A DNA stretch of 64,000 nt from CAJCIT01 sp963771305 (GCA_963771305.1 CAVYTS010000033.1:434001-498000); one strand, 5' to 3'; shown: positions 19,185-27,865, counted from the first letter of the stretch. The notes: generated by a model not told the origin, from the letters alone. Numbers and translations are program-made.

Positions 19185-19812
19185 GTAGAGTCGAGGATGG
19201 GCGCGACAACCGGCGCTTGTGGCGCGGCCCGTTTCCCATCCCCGCTCATCAAACCGGACGTGCCCATTTAGGGCATCCGGCGTTCCGACTGGCTTCATCA
19301 TAGACTCACGAACGCACGCGCATCGGTCCCTGCAGGCGCACGACGCCCAAAGAGCCGAACACCCGGTCCTCAGGGAACTCGCGGGTGCCTTGCGAAGACA
19401 CCTGGTGGCGCCGCCTCAGGAAGTGCCTCGCTTTGTCATAGACATGCTGGTCGACCGCCCGATAAGCCTTCGCCGTGCTCGCGCAGCCGAAGTATGCTCG
19501 CCAGCCTTGCAACTTCTGATTCAGCCGCTCACACACTTCCGCCCACGGTTTTACATTGCTCGGCACCAGCAGGTCTCCCACGTTCTCCTTGATCCTGGCC
19601 ACGCTCTTCTTCGACGGACTGTACCCGATATACTCCTGATCCGCCCGCATACTGTAGTGCGGCCCGAATGTGTATCCCAGAAATTGAATCGCCCACGCGC
19701 GTTCCGGATACTCGTCTTCTTCTCGTTTGAGAGTCAATTCCAGCCGCCCCAGCACCCCACGCGTCCATGCTGTGCTCACTACCCCTGTGCTGAAGTCTTC
19801 ACACAGACTCAA
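19185..19812 (-). mobile_element. 3' remnant of a group II intron
   Basis: The 3' end of a group II intron on the minus strand. Domain V is recognisable at 19251-19285 (complement reads CGCCGGATGCCC, a short loop, then GGGCACGTCCGGTTTGA). A following hairpin bounded by GATGGG and CCCATC could be domain VI, and the end reads TCGACTCTAC at 19185. The 5' part (domain I and most of the reverse transcriptase) is missing, so the element cannot move alone. Confidence 0.75.
19306..19812 (-). pseudogene. Group II intron reverse transcriptase/maturase, C-terminal fragment
   Basis: The last 168 codons or so of an intron-encoded protein: FLGYTFGPHYSMRA, YIGYSPSKKSVARIKENVGD, LLVPSNVKPWAEV and the C-terminal YRAVDQHVYDKARHFLRRRH, which are maturase (domain X) segments. 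The reverse transcriptase catalytic YADD region is absent, and the first 30 residues do not fit the family well, so the 5' end has been lost or scrambled. The stop is about 20 bases before domain V, the normal place. Confidence 0.82.
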
Positions 19813-19917
19813 CCGGCCGCGGTAGCTTTGCCGCCAACTGAAGCCTGAGGAAGCGTGATTTGGGCTACTGGTTGACGGCCTGACGGGTCTTATTCCCGGC
19901 AGGGACTCGTCTGCTGT

Positions 19918-20202
19918 CTAATCTTGGTCGAGATACTCGTCCGGGACATCGTCCTCACGGACTTGCCTCGTGTGAACTTCCGCGACGTCTGCGTCAGGCG
20001 CATCTTCGACGCCCCTCACGGCATCCGCCTCGAAGGATTGACCCTCTTCCAGAAGTTCTACGACGCTCTCAGAGCCTGCCTCTGCAACGTCTGACAATCC
20101 CTGTGTGTCGCCGGACTGGCCGGCCGAACCCGAGCCACCGCCCTTCGGTCTAGTCACAGGGATCGGATAGGTGCGGGTTCCTTCGCTGTCTTGGTCGCTC
20201 AT
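19918..20202 (-). CDS. Small acidic conserved hypothetical protein
   Basis: Protein of 94 residues, strongly acidic, without membrane segment. A glycine/serine-rich N-terminal third (RPKGGGSGSAGQSG) is followed by ESVVELLEEGQSFEADAVRGVEDAPDADVAEV and the end EDDVPDEYLDQD. The clear amino-acid bias and compact design argue for a real gene. I do not know its function. It lies between the intron remnant and the alcohol dehydrogenase gene on the same strand. Confidence 0.6.
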   Translation of the reverse strand: MSDQDSEGTRTYPIPVTRPKGGGSGSAGQSGDTQGLSDVAEAGSESVVELLEEGQSFEADAVRGVEDAPDADVAEVHTRQVREDDVPDEYLDQD

Positions 20203-20250
20203 GCGCTTATTTCAGCACGTTGGCTGCCAGAGCGGGGGACGACGCGCAGC

Positions 20251-21342
20251 TTAGTGGGCCTTCAAGACCACTTTAAGAGCAGCGTGTTTGGACGCGTTCC
20301 CGAACGTGTCGTAGGCGTTCAAGATGTCGTCCAGCGCGAAACGGTGTGTCACCAGCCTGCCGGGCTGTAGGCGGCCGGACTGAAAGGCCTTGATGAGCAT
20401 TGGAGTGGTGACCGTATCGACCAGTCGGGTGGTCAGAGTGAGGCTGCGGTCCCACAGTTTCTCCATATGCAATACGACCGGCTTGCCGTGGACGCCGATG
20501 TTCGCGAGGTGGCCTCCGGCTGAGACGATGCCTTGGCAGATATCGAAAGTCGCCGGAATGCCGACGGCTTCAATGGCGACGTCGACGCCCTCACCGTGAG
20601 TGAGTTCCATGACGCGCTGGACAGCATTGCCATCTGCGCTATTGATCAGCGTGGTTGCTCCGAAGCTCTTAGCGACCTTCAGGCGGTTGTCGTCCAGATC
20701 GATGCTGAAGATCGCAGCAGGGGAATAGAACTGCGCGGTCATCAACGCCGATAGTCCGACCGGGCCGGCGCCTACAACGGCGATTGTGTCGCCAGGCTTC
20801 ACACAACCCTTCAACACGCCACACTCAAATCCCGTGGGCAGGATATCGCTGAGCATTACAGCTGCTTCTTCTTCGGCGTCCGGCGGCAGTGGGTAGAGAC
20901 TGTTGTCGGCGTGTGGAATGCGTACGTATTCGGCTTGTGTTCCATCGATGGTGTTGCCAAGAATCCAGCCCCCATTCCGGCAGTGCGAGTACATCTGTTT
21001 CTTGCAGAAATCACACACGCCACAGGCTGTGACACACGAGGTGACGACCTTATCTCCCTTATGGAAGGCCGAAACAGCGGTGCCGATTTCGTCGATTACG
21101 CCGATGCCTTCATGGCCGAGGATTCGGCCTTCGGTGACGGTGGCAACGTCGCCTTTGAGGATGTGTAGGTCCGACCCGCAGATGGTCGAGGTGGTGATGC
21201 GGACGATTGCATCGCCGGGATGCTGGACTGCGGGTCGCCGATGCGACTCCCACGAAGGCTTGCCGGGGCCATGGTAGACCAGCGCGTGCATGATTGCCGA
21301 AGTGGTCTGGGGCGTGGGAGTTTCAAGTAGGGCTGTGCTCAT
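20251..21342 (-). CDS. Zinc-dependent alcohol dehydrogenase
   Basis: MDR-family dehydrogenase of about 363 residues. The catalytic zinc site is GHEGIGVIDEIG, and the structural zinc loop reads CGVCDFCKKQMYSHC. The NAD-binding motif is VVGAGPVGLSALM near the middle. The start at 21342 (MSTALLETPTP) is preferred to an open frame reaching 21414, because the longer N-terminus is not typical. It oxidises an alcohol or reduces an aldehyde; the substrate is unknown. A 16-bp near-palindrome lies 78 bases upstream and recurs before other genes in this region. Confidence 0.88.
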   Translation of the reverse strand: MSTALLETPTPQTTSAIMHALVYHGPGKPSWESHRRPAVQHPGDAIVRITTSTICGSDLHILKGDVATVTEGRILGHEGIGVIDEIGTAVSAFHKGDKVVTSCVTACGVCDFCKKQMYSHCRNGGWILGNTIDGTQAEYVRIPHADNSLYPLPPDAEEEAAVMLSDILPTGFECGVLKGCVKPGDTIAVVGAGPVGLSALMTAQFYSPAAIFSIDLDDNRLKVAKSFGATTLINSADGNAVQRVMELTHGEGVDVAIEAVGIPATFDICQGIVSAGGHLANIGVHGKPVVLHMEKLWDRSLTLTTRLVDTVTTPMLIKAFQSGRLQPGRLVTHRFALDDILNAYDTFGNASKHAALKVVLKAH

Positions 21343-21419
21343 GAGGAATAGAGCACGCGGGCAGCCAACCAGGGATCTGTTTGAAAGCGGCTGGGAGCGT
21401 CCGAGCCATCTCAAAGAAG

Positions 21420-21435
21420 TGACCGCTTGTGGTCA
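21420..21435. promoter_or_regulatory. TGACC-N6-GGTCA site upstream of alcohol dehydrogenase
   Basis: The sequence TGACCGCTTGTGGTCA, both half sites perfect. Related sites occur at 25067-25100, 27866-27899 and 29622-29655, each upstream of a minus-strand gene, with a weaker one at 25726-25741. This copy is single; the others are double. It is probably an operator or activator site. Confidence 0.6.
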
Positions 21436-21621
21436 TCTTACGCGTCGCGATCGGCACGTTTGGAGCGCTTATGCGCTCCATGAGAGGCTCCGGGAGTCCT
21501 GAGTAGCGAGGCCCGCACCCGCGGAAACCGGAATACATCGTGATCGTGATAATGGTAGTGGATTGGCGCTGTTCGTGGTTGCAGACACCCTGGCATTCTG
21601 CCGTTTGCAATTCTCAAGAAA

Positions 21622-22041
21622 ATGTCGCTTAAGATCACTCAAGAAGTGCGAGAAGGAATCGAGATTCTGACTCTCGATGGTGAACTCACGTTCGGTCAAG
21701 AGGATCTGGACTTTCGCAAGGAACTAGATGGGCTGGTGCAAGCCGGCAAGATCAACGCGGTGCTCAATCTCAGCCGTCTGTCCAAACTTGACACCACGGG
21801 CCTCGGCACGCTGCTCTTTGCCACAGAGGAGCTAAGGAAAGCCGGCGGGAAACTAGCGGTGTTCAATTTGAAGCAGTCTCACATCGAAATGCTGGTGGAG
21901 GCACGACTGGAAACCGCAATGGAGGTTTTCCGAACCGAGCAGGACGCGCTAGCCAGCTTTTTCCCTGATGAGGAAATCAAGCACTACGACATTTTGGACC
22001 TAGTTGAATCAATGAAGAAGCAGAAGCCCACTTCGTCCTAG
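21622..22041 (+). CDS. STAS-domain protein (anti-sigma factor antagonist-like)
   Basis: Protein of 139 residues with an N-terminal STAS fold like SpoIIAA/RsbV: VLNLSRLSKLDTTGLGTLLFA, then FNLKQSHIEMLVEARL. In phosphorylatable family members the site reads D-S-[ST]-G; here it is D57-T58-T59-G60, so Thr replaces the usual Ser. A 25-residue charged tail follows. Likely part of a partner-switching stress cascade, but no kinase or anti-sigma factor is next to it. Confidence 0.78.
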   Translation: MSLKITQEVREGIEILTLDGELTFGQEDLDFRKELDGLVQAGKINAVLNLSRLSKLDTTGLGTLLFATEELRKAGGKLAVFNLKQSHIEMLVEARLETAMEVFRTEQDALASFFPDEEIKHYDILDLVESMKKQKPTSS

Positions 22042-22412
22042 ATGAGGCTCGGCTAAATCGCGTCGCAATCGGGCGGGAGGCCGTAGTGAAGGTAGAGTTG
22101 GGTTTCATACTGGCGACTGATGGGCGTGGACTCAATGTAGGCCGGGCCGTTTTGAATGGCTCGCCGTCCGTAGCTCGGATCGCGAGACCCTTCATATGTG
22201 AGCTATTCACTAACATTGGCTTTGCCCTGCCAGGCAGTTAAGATTGCGCTGATACAGCAGTACAGGAGTTAGAACGCTCTTTTGCGGCAGTGGCTACGGG
22301 TTAAGCCGATGGCAGTCTTGGTGGTTCGGCAATAAACCTAGTGCGCGTGCAGCACCTTTCACATGAAGGGAACCCGAAGAACTGTTCGGAGAATCGTCAC
22401 CCCGGGCCAAGC
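22042..22412. other. Non-coding stretch between convergent genes
   Basis: About 370 bases between the STAS gene and the convergent NRAMP-related gene. No gene-like frame, RNA or repeat could be supported on either strand. Confidence 0.4.
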
Positions 22413-23711
22413 TTATTTCCAGGTCGCAAACATCGCACAGCTCGCTGCAGTCATTACCGCCACCGTGATCCACCCAAGCACCGCCAGCCATCGAGGGTTC
22501 GACCGCGATCCCATGACCTTGGGATTGCTGGTGAGAAGAAGCACGATGACAATCAGCGGCGGCGCGAGGACGCCGTTTAGGACTGCCGACCAAAACAGCA
22601 TCGACACCGCGTTGAAGCCGGCGTAATCCAACGCAAGCCCCAACGCTAAACCGACCGCGATGACTCCGTAGAAGCCGCGAGAAGGACCGACGCGGTCGGC
22701 CAGTGACCCACGCCAGGCCGCGCCCTCTGCGATGGCGTAGGCGCTGGATCCGGCCAGAACAGGCACGCCTAGCATTCCCGCTCCAATCAGGCCCAGGCTG
22801 AACAGCCAATAGGCACCGTTTCCCGCGAGGGGCTTCAACGCCTCAGCCGCATCCTGCGCGGTTGAAATTGTTGTCTTGCCGTGGGAATGGAGCGTCGCCG
22901 CCGTGGTCAGGATGATGAAGTACATGATGATGTTCGAGAAGAACATCCCGGTAACCGTGTCGTCTCTGGACTTCCGTAGCTCCGAGTCGGTGGCGCCTCT
23001 CCGCGCCTCGATCGTCAACTCTCCCTGTTCGCGTTCTTCCTCAACCTCCTGAGACGCTTGCCAGAAGAACAAGTACGGAGAAATGGTGGTTCCGAATATT
23101 CCAACCAGCGTTGCCCAATACATCCCCGACCATTCGATATGCGGGATGAAGGTCGAGTGTATTACGGCCGCCCAATCAGGCTTGGCGAAGAATGCTGTGA
23201 GGACGTAGGAAAACAGAACAAGCGTCATCCACTTGAAGATCCGCGCGATGGCGTTATAGGACCACCAGATCAGGAAGGAACCAATCAGCAGGGCATAGAT
23301 CGGCGTCCAGTAGATGCTTCTGATGCCGGTCACCATCTCAGAAACCTTTGCCATGCCCCCGAGATCGGCCCCGATGTTAACTGTATTGGCGGTGACGAGC
23401 AGAGCGCATGCTGTCCACAACACCCACCGTGGATACCGGCGGCGGATCACGCCGGCAAGGCCTTCGCCCGTTACCATCCCGAGCCGCGCGCACATCATCT
23501 GCACCGCAACCATCAGCGGAAATGAGAACAGGGCTGTCCATAGCGGCGCATAACCGAAGGATGCACCGGTGACCGAGTAGGTCGAGATTCCGGAGGGGTC
23601 GTCGTCGGCAGCACCCGTGATGAGACCAGGCCCGAGGCGGCCGAAGAACCTTTGAAACTGGTTGGGGCGGCTGCGCTTCGGCTTGCCTTTCGATCGTTGA
23701 CTTCCGGTCAT
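22413..23711 (-). CDS. NRAMP-related divalent cation transporter
   Basis: Membrane protein of 432 residues with about 11 hydrophobic helices in the NRAMP fold. In helix 1 the canonical metal motif DPGN is DPSG (D38-P39-S40-G41, within ITGAADDDPSGIS). In helix 6 the canonical MPH is replaced by QAS (residues 218-220, FFWQASQEVEEE). The Asn and Met ligands that favour transition metals are therefore lost. From what I know of the family, this pattern points to the NRAMP-related magnesium/manganese carriers rather than MntH. It sits next to a small membrane-peptide gene on the same strand. Confidence 0.82.
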   Translation of the reverse strand: MTGSQRSKGKPKRSRPNQFQRFFGRLGPGLITGAADDDPSGISTYSVTGASFGYAPLWTALFSFPLMVAVQMMCARLGMVTGEGLAGVIRRRYPRWVLWTACALLVTANTVNIGADLGGMAKVSEMVTGIRSIYWTPIYALLIGSFLIWWSYNAIARIFKWMTLVLFSYVLTAFFAKPDWAAVIHSTFIPHIEWSGMYWATLVGIFGTTISPYLFFWQASQEVEEEREQGELTIEARRGATDSELRKSRDDTVTGMFFSNIIMYFIILTTAATLHSHGKTTISTAQDAAEALKPLAGNGAYWLFSLGLIGAGMLGVPVLAGSSAYAIAEGAAWRGSLADRVGPSRGFYGVIAVGLALGLALDYAGFNAVSMLFWSAVLNGVLAPPLIVIVLLLTSNPKVMGSRSNPRWLAVLGWITVAVMTAASCAMFATWK

Positions 23712-23754
23712 CGGTACGTGATGGCAGGCTCTGGCGCCAAGCGGCCTTCGGTTG

Positions 23755-23901
23755 TTAAACGGCCCGGCGGCCGCTGACCAGGTTTATGACGACAACCACG
23801 AGGGCCACCACCAGCAGCAAGTGGATGAGGCTCCCGCCCAGACTAAGACTGAAACCGAGCAGCCACAGAATCAACAGAATGGCGACGATCGTCCAAAGCA
23901 T
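23755..23901 (-). CDS. lmo0937-family small membrane protein
   Basis: A 48-residue hydrophobic peptide: MLWTIVAILLILWLLGFSLS, then a short GGSLIH loop, a second hydrophobic run VALVVVVINLV and the end SGRRAV. This is the lmo0937 family (DUF5670) in length and sequence. A clear ribosome site (AAGGAG, seven bases before ATG) supports translation. Two short membrane helices are predicted. The family is often stress-associated; the molecular role is unknown. Confidence 0.85.
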   Translation of the reverse strand: MLWTIVAILLILWLLGFSLSLGGSLIHLLLVVALVVVVINLVSGRRAV

Positions 23902-23986
23902 AGTGTTCTCCTTGGCCCATTCGCTGAGCGCTCACTTATTAGTGCAATCTGACGGCCAACACTAACCAACCCAGTCTGACCTTGCT

Positions 23987-24931
23987 TTACGGGCGATTGT
24001 CCGGGTGCTTTCGAAGAAAGACCCGCTGCAAGTCCGGCCAGAACTCCTTCACTACGTTGGAAGCAATGTGTGCGCCGATTTGCGCTTCAAACGCGTTGGC
24101 GGCAGCTCTAGCGTCGCGATTTTCCGGATAGTAGGCAGCCGAAATGGCGACAGCCGCAGCGCCGCCTGCGATTTGGGAATAATTGAAGCCCATGCGGCCG
24201 GAATCTGAGCGGGTCCAGAAGACTTGCCTCGCAGCGTACGCCACCCGGGACCACCCGCTACCCGTGCCTCGCCTGAAGTAGCGTGGATCCTGATGGAGTA
24301 GCGAAGGAAAGATCCCCTCCCGCATGAAATCACTAATCACGTAATCCGCATACTTTGTGCCTACGTAGTGGGTATACCCTGTGAATTCCTGTCCAAAGGA
24401 CGGGTTGGAGCCCTTGGCTTGGCCCAGTCCTCCAATCGCAGCGGCTAGGAGAAACGTGCCTGGGTCAGTGGATTCCCTGAAAGCAATCGCGAATTTCTGT
24501 TGCACCGTGAGCGGCATGTATTCTGCCTGGGCTGGGGTCGCCGCGGCACGATGACTTTGAATCAACTTAAAGATGCGACCGTTGGGCCGGGCCGTACAAG
24601 TCAGGCATAGAAGATCGTTGACGCGCACAGCTCCGGTTGAAATGGAGTTGTCGGCCGGATCCTGAGGGCTTGGCACCGGTGACGCCTGCAAAGGAGGAGC
24701 CAGAGCAATTATGGGGACGATGCAGGCCCAGCACTGCAGAATCCGCAGACCGACGATCCCAAGTCTCGTCTTCGATCCATTTGTAGCCACGAAGTTCCCA
24801 ACTTTCGTCTCCGAAGCCGCCGTTTGGCGGGGTTGTACCGAATGGATCTTTTCCCGTGTAGCCGGGACGTCCTTCAAAACCGTCAGGCCCAGAAGTATTG
24901 ATAACTGCTTCCCCTTACTGTGCTTGCACAT
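23987..24931 (-). CDS. Acidobacterial exported protein of unknown function
   Basis: Up to 314 residues. The C-terminal two thirds are a conserved unit: LTVQQKFAIAFRESTDPGTF, GTKYADYVISDFMREGIFPS, HQDPRYFRRGTGSGWSRV and GGAAAVAISAAYYPENRD. I associate it with a widespread acidobacterial family without known role. A hydrophobic segment (LRILQCWACIVPIIALAPPL) lies unusually far in, about residue 60, so the true start may be downstream, for example a GTG at 24790. A double 16-bp operator-like element is upstream at 25067-25100. Confidence 0.65.
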   Translation of the reverse strand: MCKHSKGKQLSILLGLTVLKDVPATREKIHSVQPRQTAASETKVGNFVATNGSKTRLGIVGLRILQCWACIVPIIALAPPLQASPVPSPQDPADNSISTGAVRVNDLLCLTCTARPNGRIFKLIQSHRAAATPAQAEYMPLTVQQKFAIAFRESTDPGTFLLAAAIGGLGQAKGSNPSFGQEFTGYTHYVGTKYADYVISDFMREGIFPSLLHQDPRYFRRGTGSGWSRVAYAARQVFWTRSDSGRMGFNYSQIAGGAAAVAISAAYYPENRDARAAANAFEAQIGAHIASNVVKEFWPDLQRVFLRKHPDNRP

Positions 24932-25066
24932 TCACGACCAAAGCGGAAGACACGCGAATTCAGGAGGATAACTTGGCGTTCGCTTTGATAGGGCGCCCCC
25001 CCATTCGCGGTTTCGGGATAAAAGGCAGGCCTTCTTCAGCGGGGAGTATCTCGACCGCTTAACGAT

Positions 25067-25100
25067 ATAACATATATGGTCAACTGACCGCAGGTGGTCA
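25067..25100. promoter_or_regulatory. Double TGACC-N6-GGTCA-type site
   Basis: The right-hand copy, TGACCGCAGGTGGTCA at 25085-25100, has two perfect half sites. The left copy at 25067-25082 keeps only the right half (CATATATGGTCA). The two copies are separated by the two bases AC, giving an 18-bp repeat distance. It lies upstream of the unknown exported-protein gene on the minus strand. Confidence 0.6.
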
Positions 25101-25171
25101 TACGATGGGCTTGGCTGAGAGAGCTACGGGAATCCTATAGCGGCATCGTAGAAATCTGATTTCCGGTTGAC

Positions 25172-25465
25172 TTACCGCCAGTGGCCTTCGACAAGCACAT
25201 AGCCGCCGTGCCGATGAGCCCAGTGGTGACCCACCCAAACCGAATGCCCATGTGGCGGCATATCCCATCGACCGGGAACCCAGGCATATGCCCGGCCGTT
25301 CCAGCTTTGGTAACCTCCCACCCAGACATAGTGGCCATGCGGGGCCACGGGCCGGGTTTCAATAATGGCGGCTGACGGTGCGACCGCTACAATGACCTCC
25401 GCCGCCTGGGCGGAACCCATTCCGACCCCGATACCCACCAACACCGTAATAATAAGCTTTTGCAC
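25172..25465 (-). CDS. YXWGXW-repeat secreted protein
   Basis: About 97 residues from a GTG start at 25465. This start is chosen because CAGGAG sits just upstream and it opens directly into a signal peptide (KLIITVLVGIGVGMGSAQA). The mature part holds repeated aromatic motifs of the YXWGXW type: HYVWVGGYQSW, AYAWVPGRW and HSVWVGHHW. Proteins with these repeats are envelope-associated and of unknown function. A longer frame to 25594 exists but lacks a ribosome site. Confidence 0.78.
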   Translation of the reverse strand: MQKLIITVLVGIGVGMGSAQAAEVIVAVAPSAAIIETRPVAPHGHYVWVGGYQSWNGRAYAWVPGRWDMPPHGHSVWVGHHWAHRHGGYVLVEGHWR

Positions 25466-26087
25466 TGATATCTCCTGGGCTGGGTTGGGCAAGCGGGGGG
25501 CCACTGCGCAGGCCAGACTTTCAGATGCATATCGTTGCAGACAAAACGGCATTGGGCACAGGCTTCCCGCGCCGAGGTCGAAATCGCGTGACATCGTAAA
25601 CAGGCGCTAGATTAGTGTTGGAGGAATCTTCCCCGGGGAGGAATTCCTGGCAGCACTTGGCTTGGACGATCGGCGAGACTCCGCAAAAGCACAGGGCGTC
25701 CCGGCCTCCTTGACACCAGGAACATTGACCGCATGTCGTCAATCGACCAAGTGTGGGCAGTGGTTGAGTACGACGGAGGCGCTTCGGCATCGATTGGAGG
25801 TCCGAGGCTTCTCACGCGAGGCAGGAGATAATTGGGTGTGCAGCGGTGCGCCCAGACAGTACCTTAAGGACGCCGCAGGATCTGCTCACCAGGGCGAGCC
25901 AAGACCTCTTCGCAATCGCGGGCCAAGGGCCCTTTCCGCTGCCTACCTGCCCGTTACTGCAAGAAAGTCAAAGTTCCGAGCGGCTCTCGCACTCGGCCGG
26001 AAGCGCCCTCTCCGAGGGCAATGGAACCGGTTGGTCTGCCGGATGCATGTAAGAGAGCGCGCCGACACTGCTGAAGGAGAAGACATC
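25466..26087. promoter_or_regulatory. Divergent intergenic region with a weaker operator-like site
   Basis: About 620 bases between the divergently read YXWGXW and His-rich genes. At 25726-25741 it holds TGACCGCATGTCGTCA, one mismatch from the TGACC-N6-GGTCA motif. An open frame from 25662 runs into the His-rich gene, but it has no ribosome site and no recognisable protein pattern before 26088. No other gene is supported. Confidence 0.4.
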
Positions 26088-26285
26088 ATGCACGATGAAC
26101 ATAGGAAAGCAGCAGAGCAGCACGAACTGGCCGCACAGGCTCATCGTACTGCCGCAGAACATAACGAAAAGGGAGATGACGCCGGCGGAAGGTGGCATGC
26201 CGAGCGAGCACTGGAGTACTCAGATCACGCTTACAAACTCGCAAAGGCAGCCCACAACAAATCCGCTCAGATAGAGGCACTCTAA
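26088..26285 (+). CDS. Small His-rich helical protein
   Basis: Protein of 65 residues: MHDEHRKAAEQHELAAQAHR, then AERALEYSDHAYKLAKAAHN. It has about eight histidines and many Ala/Glu, so it is probably all helical and soluble. The ATG at 26088 has a good ribosome site (AGGAGA). It is the short paralogue of the next gene, which starts two bases after its stop. Function unknown; metal or stress binding is only a guess. Confidence 0.65.
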   Translation: MHDEHRKAAEQHELAAQAHRTAAEHNEKGDDAGGRWHAERALEYSDHAYKLAKAAHNKSAQIEAL

Positions 26286-26287
26286 GT

Positions 26288-26629
26288 ATGTCTACGCGAC
26301 ATAACAATGGATCGCACTACGAGAACCACCAGCGAGCGGCCGAATTACACGACATTGCCGCACACGCTCATCGCGCCGGCGAACAGCACGGGAAGCAGGA
26401 TCACCTGACGGGACACGAGCATTCAGGGCAAGCCCTCGCACAGTCCGAAGAAGCCCATAGGCATACCCAGGCGGCTAAGACCGGACACAGCGTTGCCGCT
26501 CTCGGCGATCAGGAGATCGCTACCCGGGCTTATGAACTTTGGGAAGCCAAAGGCTGTCCGACAGGATCAGCGCAAGAAGACTGGTTTCAGGCCGCGGAAG
26601 AGTTACGATCGCAGGCATCAGGAAATTAA
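26288..26629 (+). CDS. His-rich protein with C-terminal DUF2934 domain
   Basis: Protein of 113 residues. The first 65 residues repeat the pattern of the preceding gene (ENHQRAAELHDIAAHAHRAG, then SGQALAQSEEAHRHTQAA). The last 40 are a DUF2934 domain: IATRAYELWEAKGCPTGSAQ, DWFQAAEEL. It contains more than ten histidines. Transcribed with the preceding gene (two-base gap). No function known. Confidence 0.72.
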   Translation: MSTRHNNGSHYENHQRAAELHDIAAHAHRAGEQHGKQDHLTGHEHSGQALAQSEEAHRHTQAAKTGHSVAALGDQEIATRAYELWEAKGCPTGSAQEDWFQAAEELRSQASGN

Positions 26630-26743
26630 CCAACGCCAACAGGAACCGACTCAGGCCAGAATCGACGCTGCAGCAAATTGCGCCGGTCCTTCCCTCAATT
26701 AAGTCCTCACGTTAATTCGTGCGGAGTCCCCGGACAGATCTCT

Positions 26744-27130
26744 TCAATCCGCGCTGACCAGCAGTTCCTCAGCCACACTTTCGGTCTGGTCGGCTTTCTT
26801 TTCCGCCGCTTCCTGGCATACAATGCACGAGGTCGTCCACGGAACCGCTGCGAGCCGCTTCATCGTAATGGCTTCTTCGCAGTCGAGACAGATCCCAAAC
26901 TTGCCCGAGTCGATACGGTTGAGCGCGGTGCGTACTTCTCGCTGCCGCTTGGCGTTGCGATCGATGGCGCCGATTGCCAAATCGCGCTCCTGACCATGCT
27001 GAATTCGGTCTAGCTCATCAGCGCTTGTCTCAATGGCGAGCGCCTCCCGGCTGCGGTTTGTGTTCTGCTCTAATTCGGCTTGTTTGTTCTTCAAGCTCTT
27101 TCGGAATTCTTTCAGTTCGATCTTGGTCAT
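26744..27130 (-). CDS. DksA/TraR-type zinc-finger protein
   Basis: Protein of 128 residues. A coiled N-terminal half (ELKEFRKSLKNKQAELEQN) is followed by IDSGKFGICLDCEEAITMKR and CIVCQEAAEKK. The four cysteines (CLDC ... CIVC) form the DksA-type zinc finger. Family members bind the RNA polymerase secondary channel and act in stringent or stress control. The characteristic DksA acidic tip is not clear here, so it may be a stand-alone TraR/YbiI-like member. Confidence 0.85.
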   Translation of the reverse strand: MTKIELKEFRKSLKNKQAELEQNTNRSREALAIETSADELDRIQHGQERDLAIGAIDRNAKRQREVRTALNRIDSGKFGICLDCEEAITMKRLAAVPWTTSCIVCQEAAEKKADQTESVAEELLVSAD

Positions 27131-27266
27131 AAGTTGCTGGTGACCCCGGCGCAGTCTTTAGTTGGGTCCTGGTGAACACGACACACGATGCTTTTCGAGC
27201 GACGGGGTACGTGTTCCCTCAAGTGCGTGATAAACCTGGGCACGAAAGGGACCAAACCGCCGGCCC

Positions 27267-27812
27267 TTAATTCGAAGAAGTGGCTTTCTGTCCCTTCACT
27301 TGCAACTCGTTCACTACCTGATCCACGTTTGGTACGGACGAGGCGATTTGCTGGCTCTGTGCGCGCTTGGTCTCCGAATCCACATCGCCGGTCAGCGTTA
27401 CCACTCGATTTTTGACACTGTACTTTACGCTAGCGACGAGTTTTGCCTGGATGAGGGCGGCATCCAGGTTTCCCTCGATACCCTTGTCCAAGTCCGTGTC
27501 TATTGCTTTGGCATCTTTTTCGCCGCCCACCGGAATCACCGCAATCTGGTTGGCTACGACTTCGTTATCCGCCGCCGACTTCGCGAGAGACTCAGCCTGG
27601 GCCTTGTCGTTGTCCATCGCGACGTGTCCGCCGAGCGTCACCACCCCCTTCTCGCGATCCTGGCTAACAGTGACATCCTTAAGGCCAGCTTGATCAAGCG
27701 ATTTCCGGAGGCTCCCGGTGATATCGGGTGACTTGGAGTTGGCTGAACATCCTGCCAGCACGCCAACGCCAACCAGCGTCAGCAGCATGAGGTAAGGTTT
27801 CAGAGTCTTCAT
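27267..27812 (-). CDS. BON-domain lipoprotein
   Basis: About 181 residues from ATG 27812 (ribosome site AAAGGAC). The lipobox is LVGVGVLAGC, so it is probably anchored in a membrane by its Cys. Two BON domains follow: one around VTVSQDREKGVVTLGGHVAM and one around VKYSVKNRVVTLTGDVDS. It is an OsmY-like envelope stress protein. The start is chosen for its lipoprotein signal; an open frame reaches 27872. A double operator-like element begins 54 bases upstream. Confidence 0.85.
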   Translation of the reverse strand: MKTLKPYLMLLTLVGVGVLAGCSANSKSPDITGSLRKSLDQAGLKDVTVSQDREKGVVTLGGHVAMDNDKAQAESLAKSAADNEVVANQIAVIPVGGEKDAKAIDTDLDKGIEGNLDAALIQAKLVASVKYSVKNRVVTLTGDVDSETKRAQSQQIASSVPNVDQVVNELQVKGQKATSSN

Positions 27813-27865
27813 GTTTTGTCCTTTGATACGACTGATACGACTGAGTAAGTTCGTATTTCCGGAAA

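Noticed and set aside
24974..25063. Short plus-strand frame from TTG with an AGGAGG site
   Set aside because: Only 29 codons, basic low-complexity product, no relative known; the Shine-Dalgarno-like run is probably chance.
25662..26087. Long N-terminal extension of the His-rich gene
   Set aside because: No ribosome site and no protein-like pattern; the ATG at 26088 has a clear AGGAGA.
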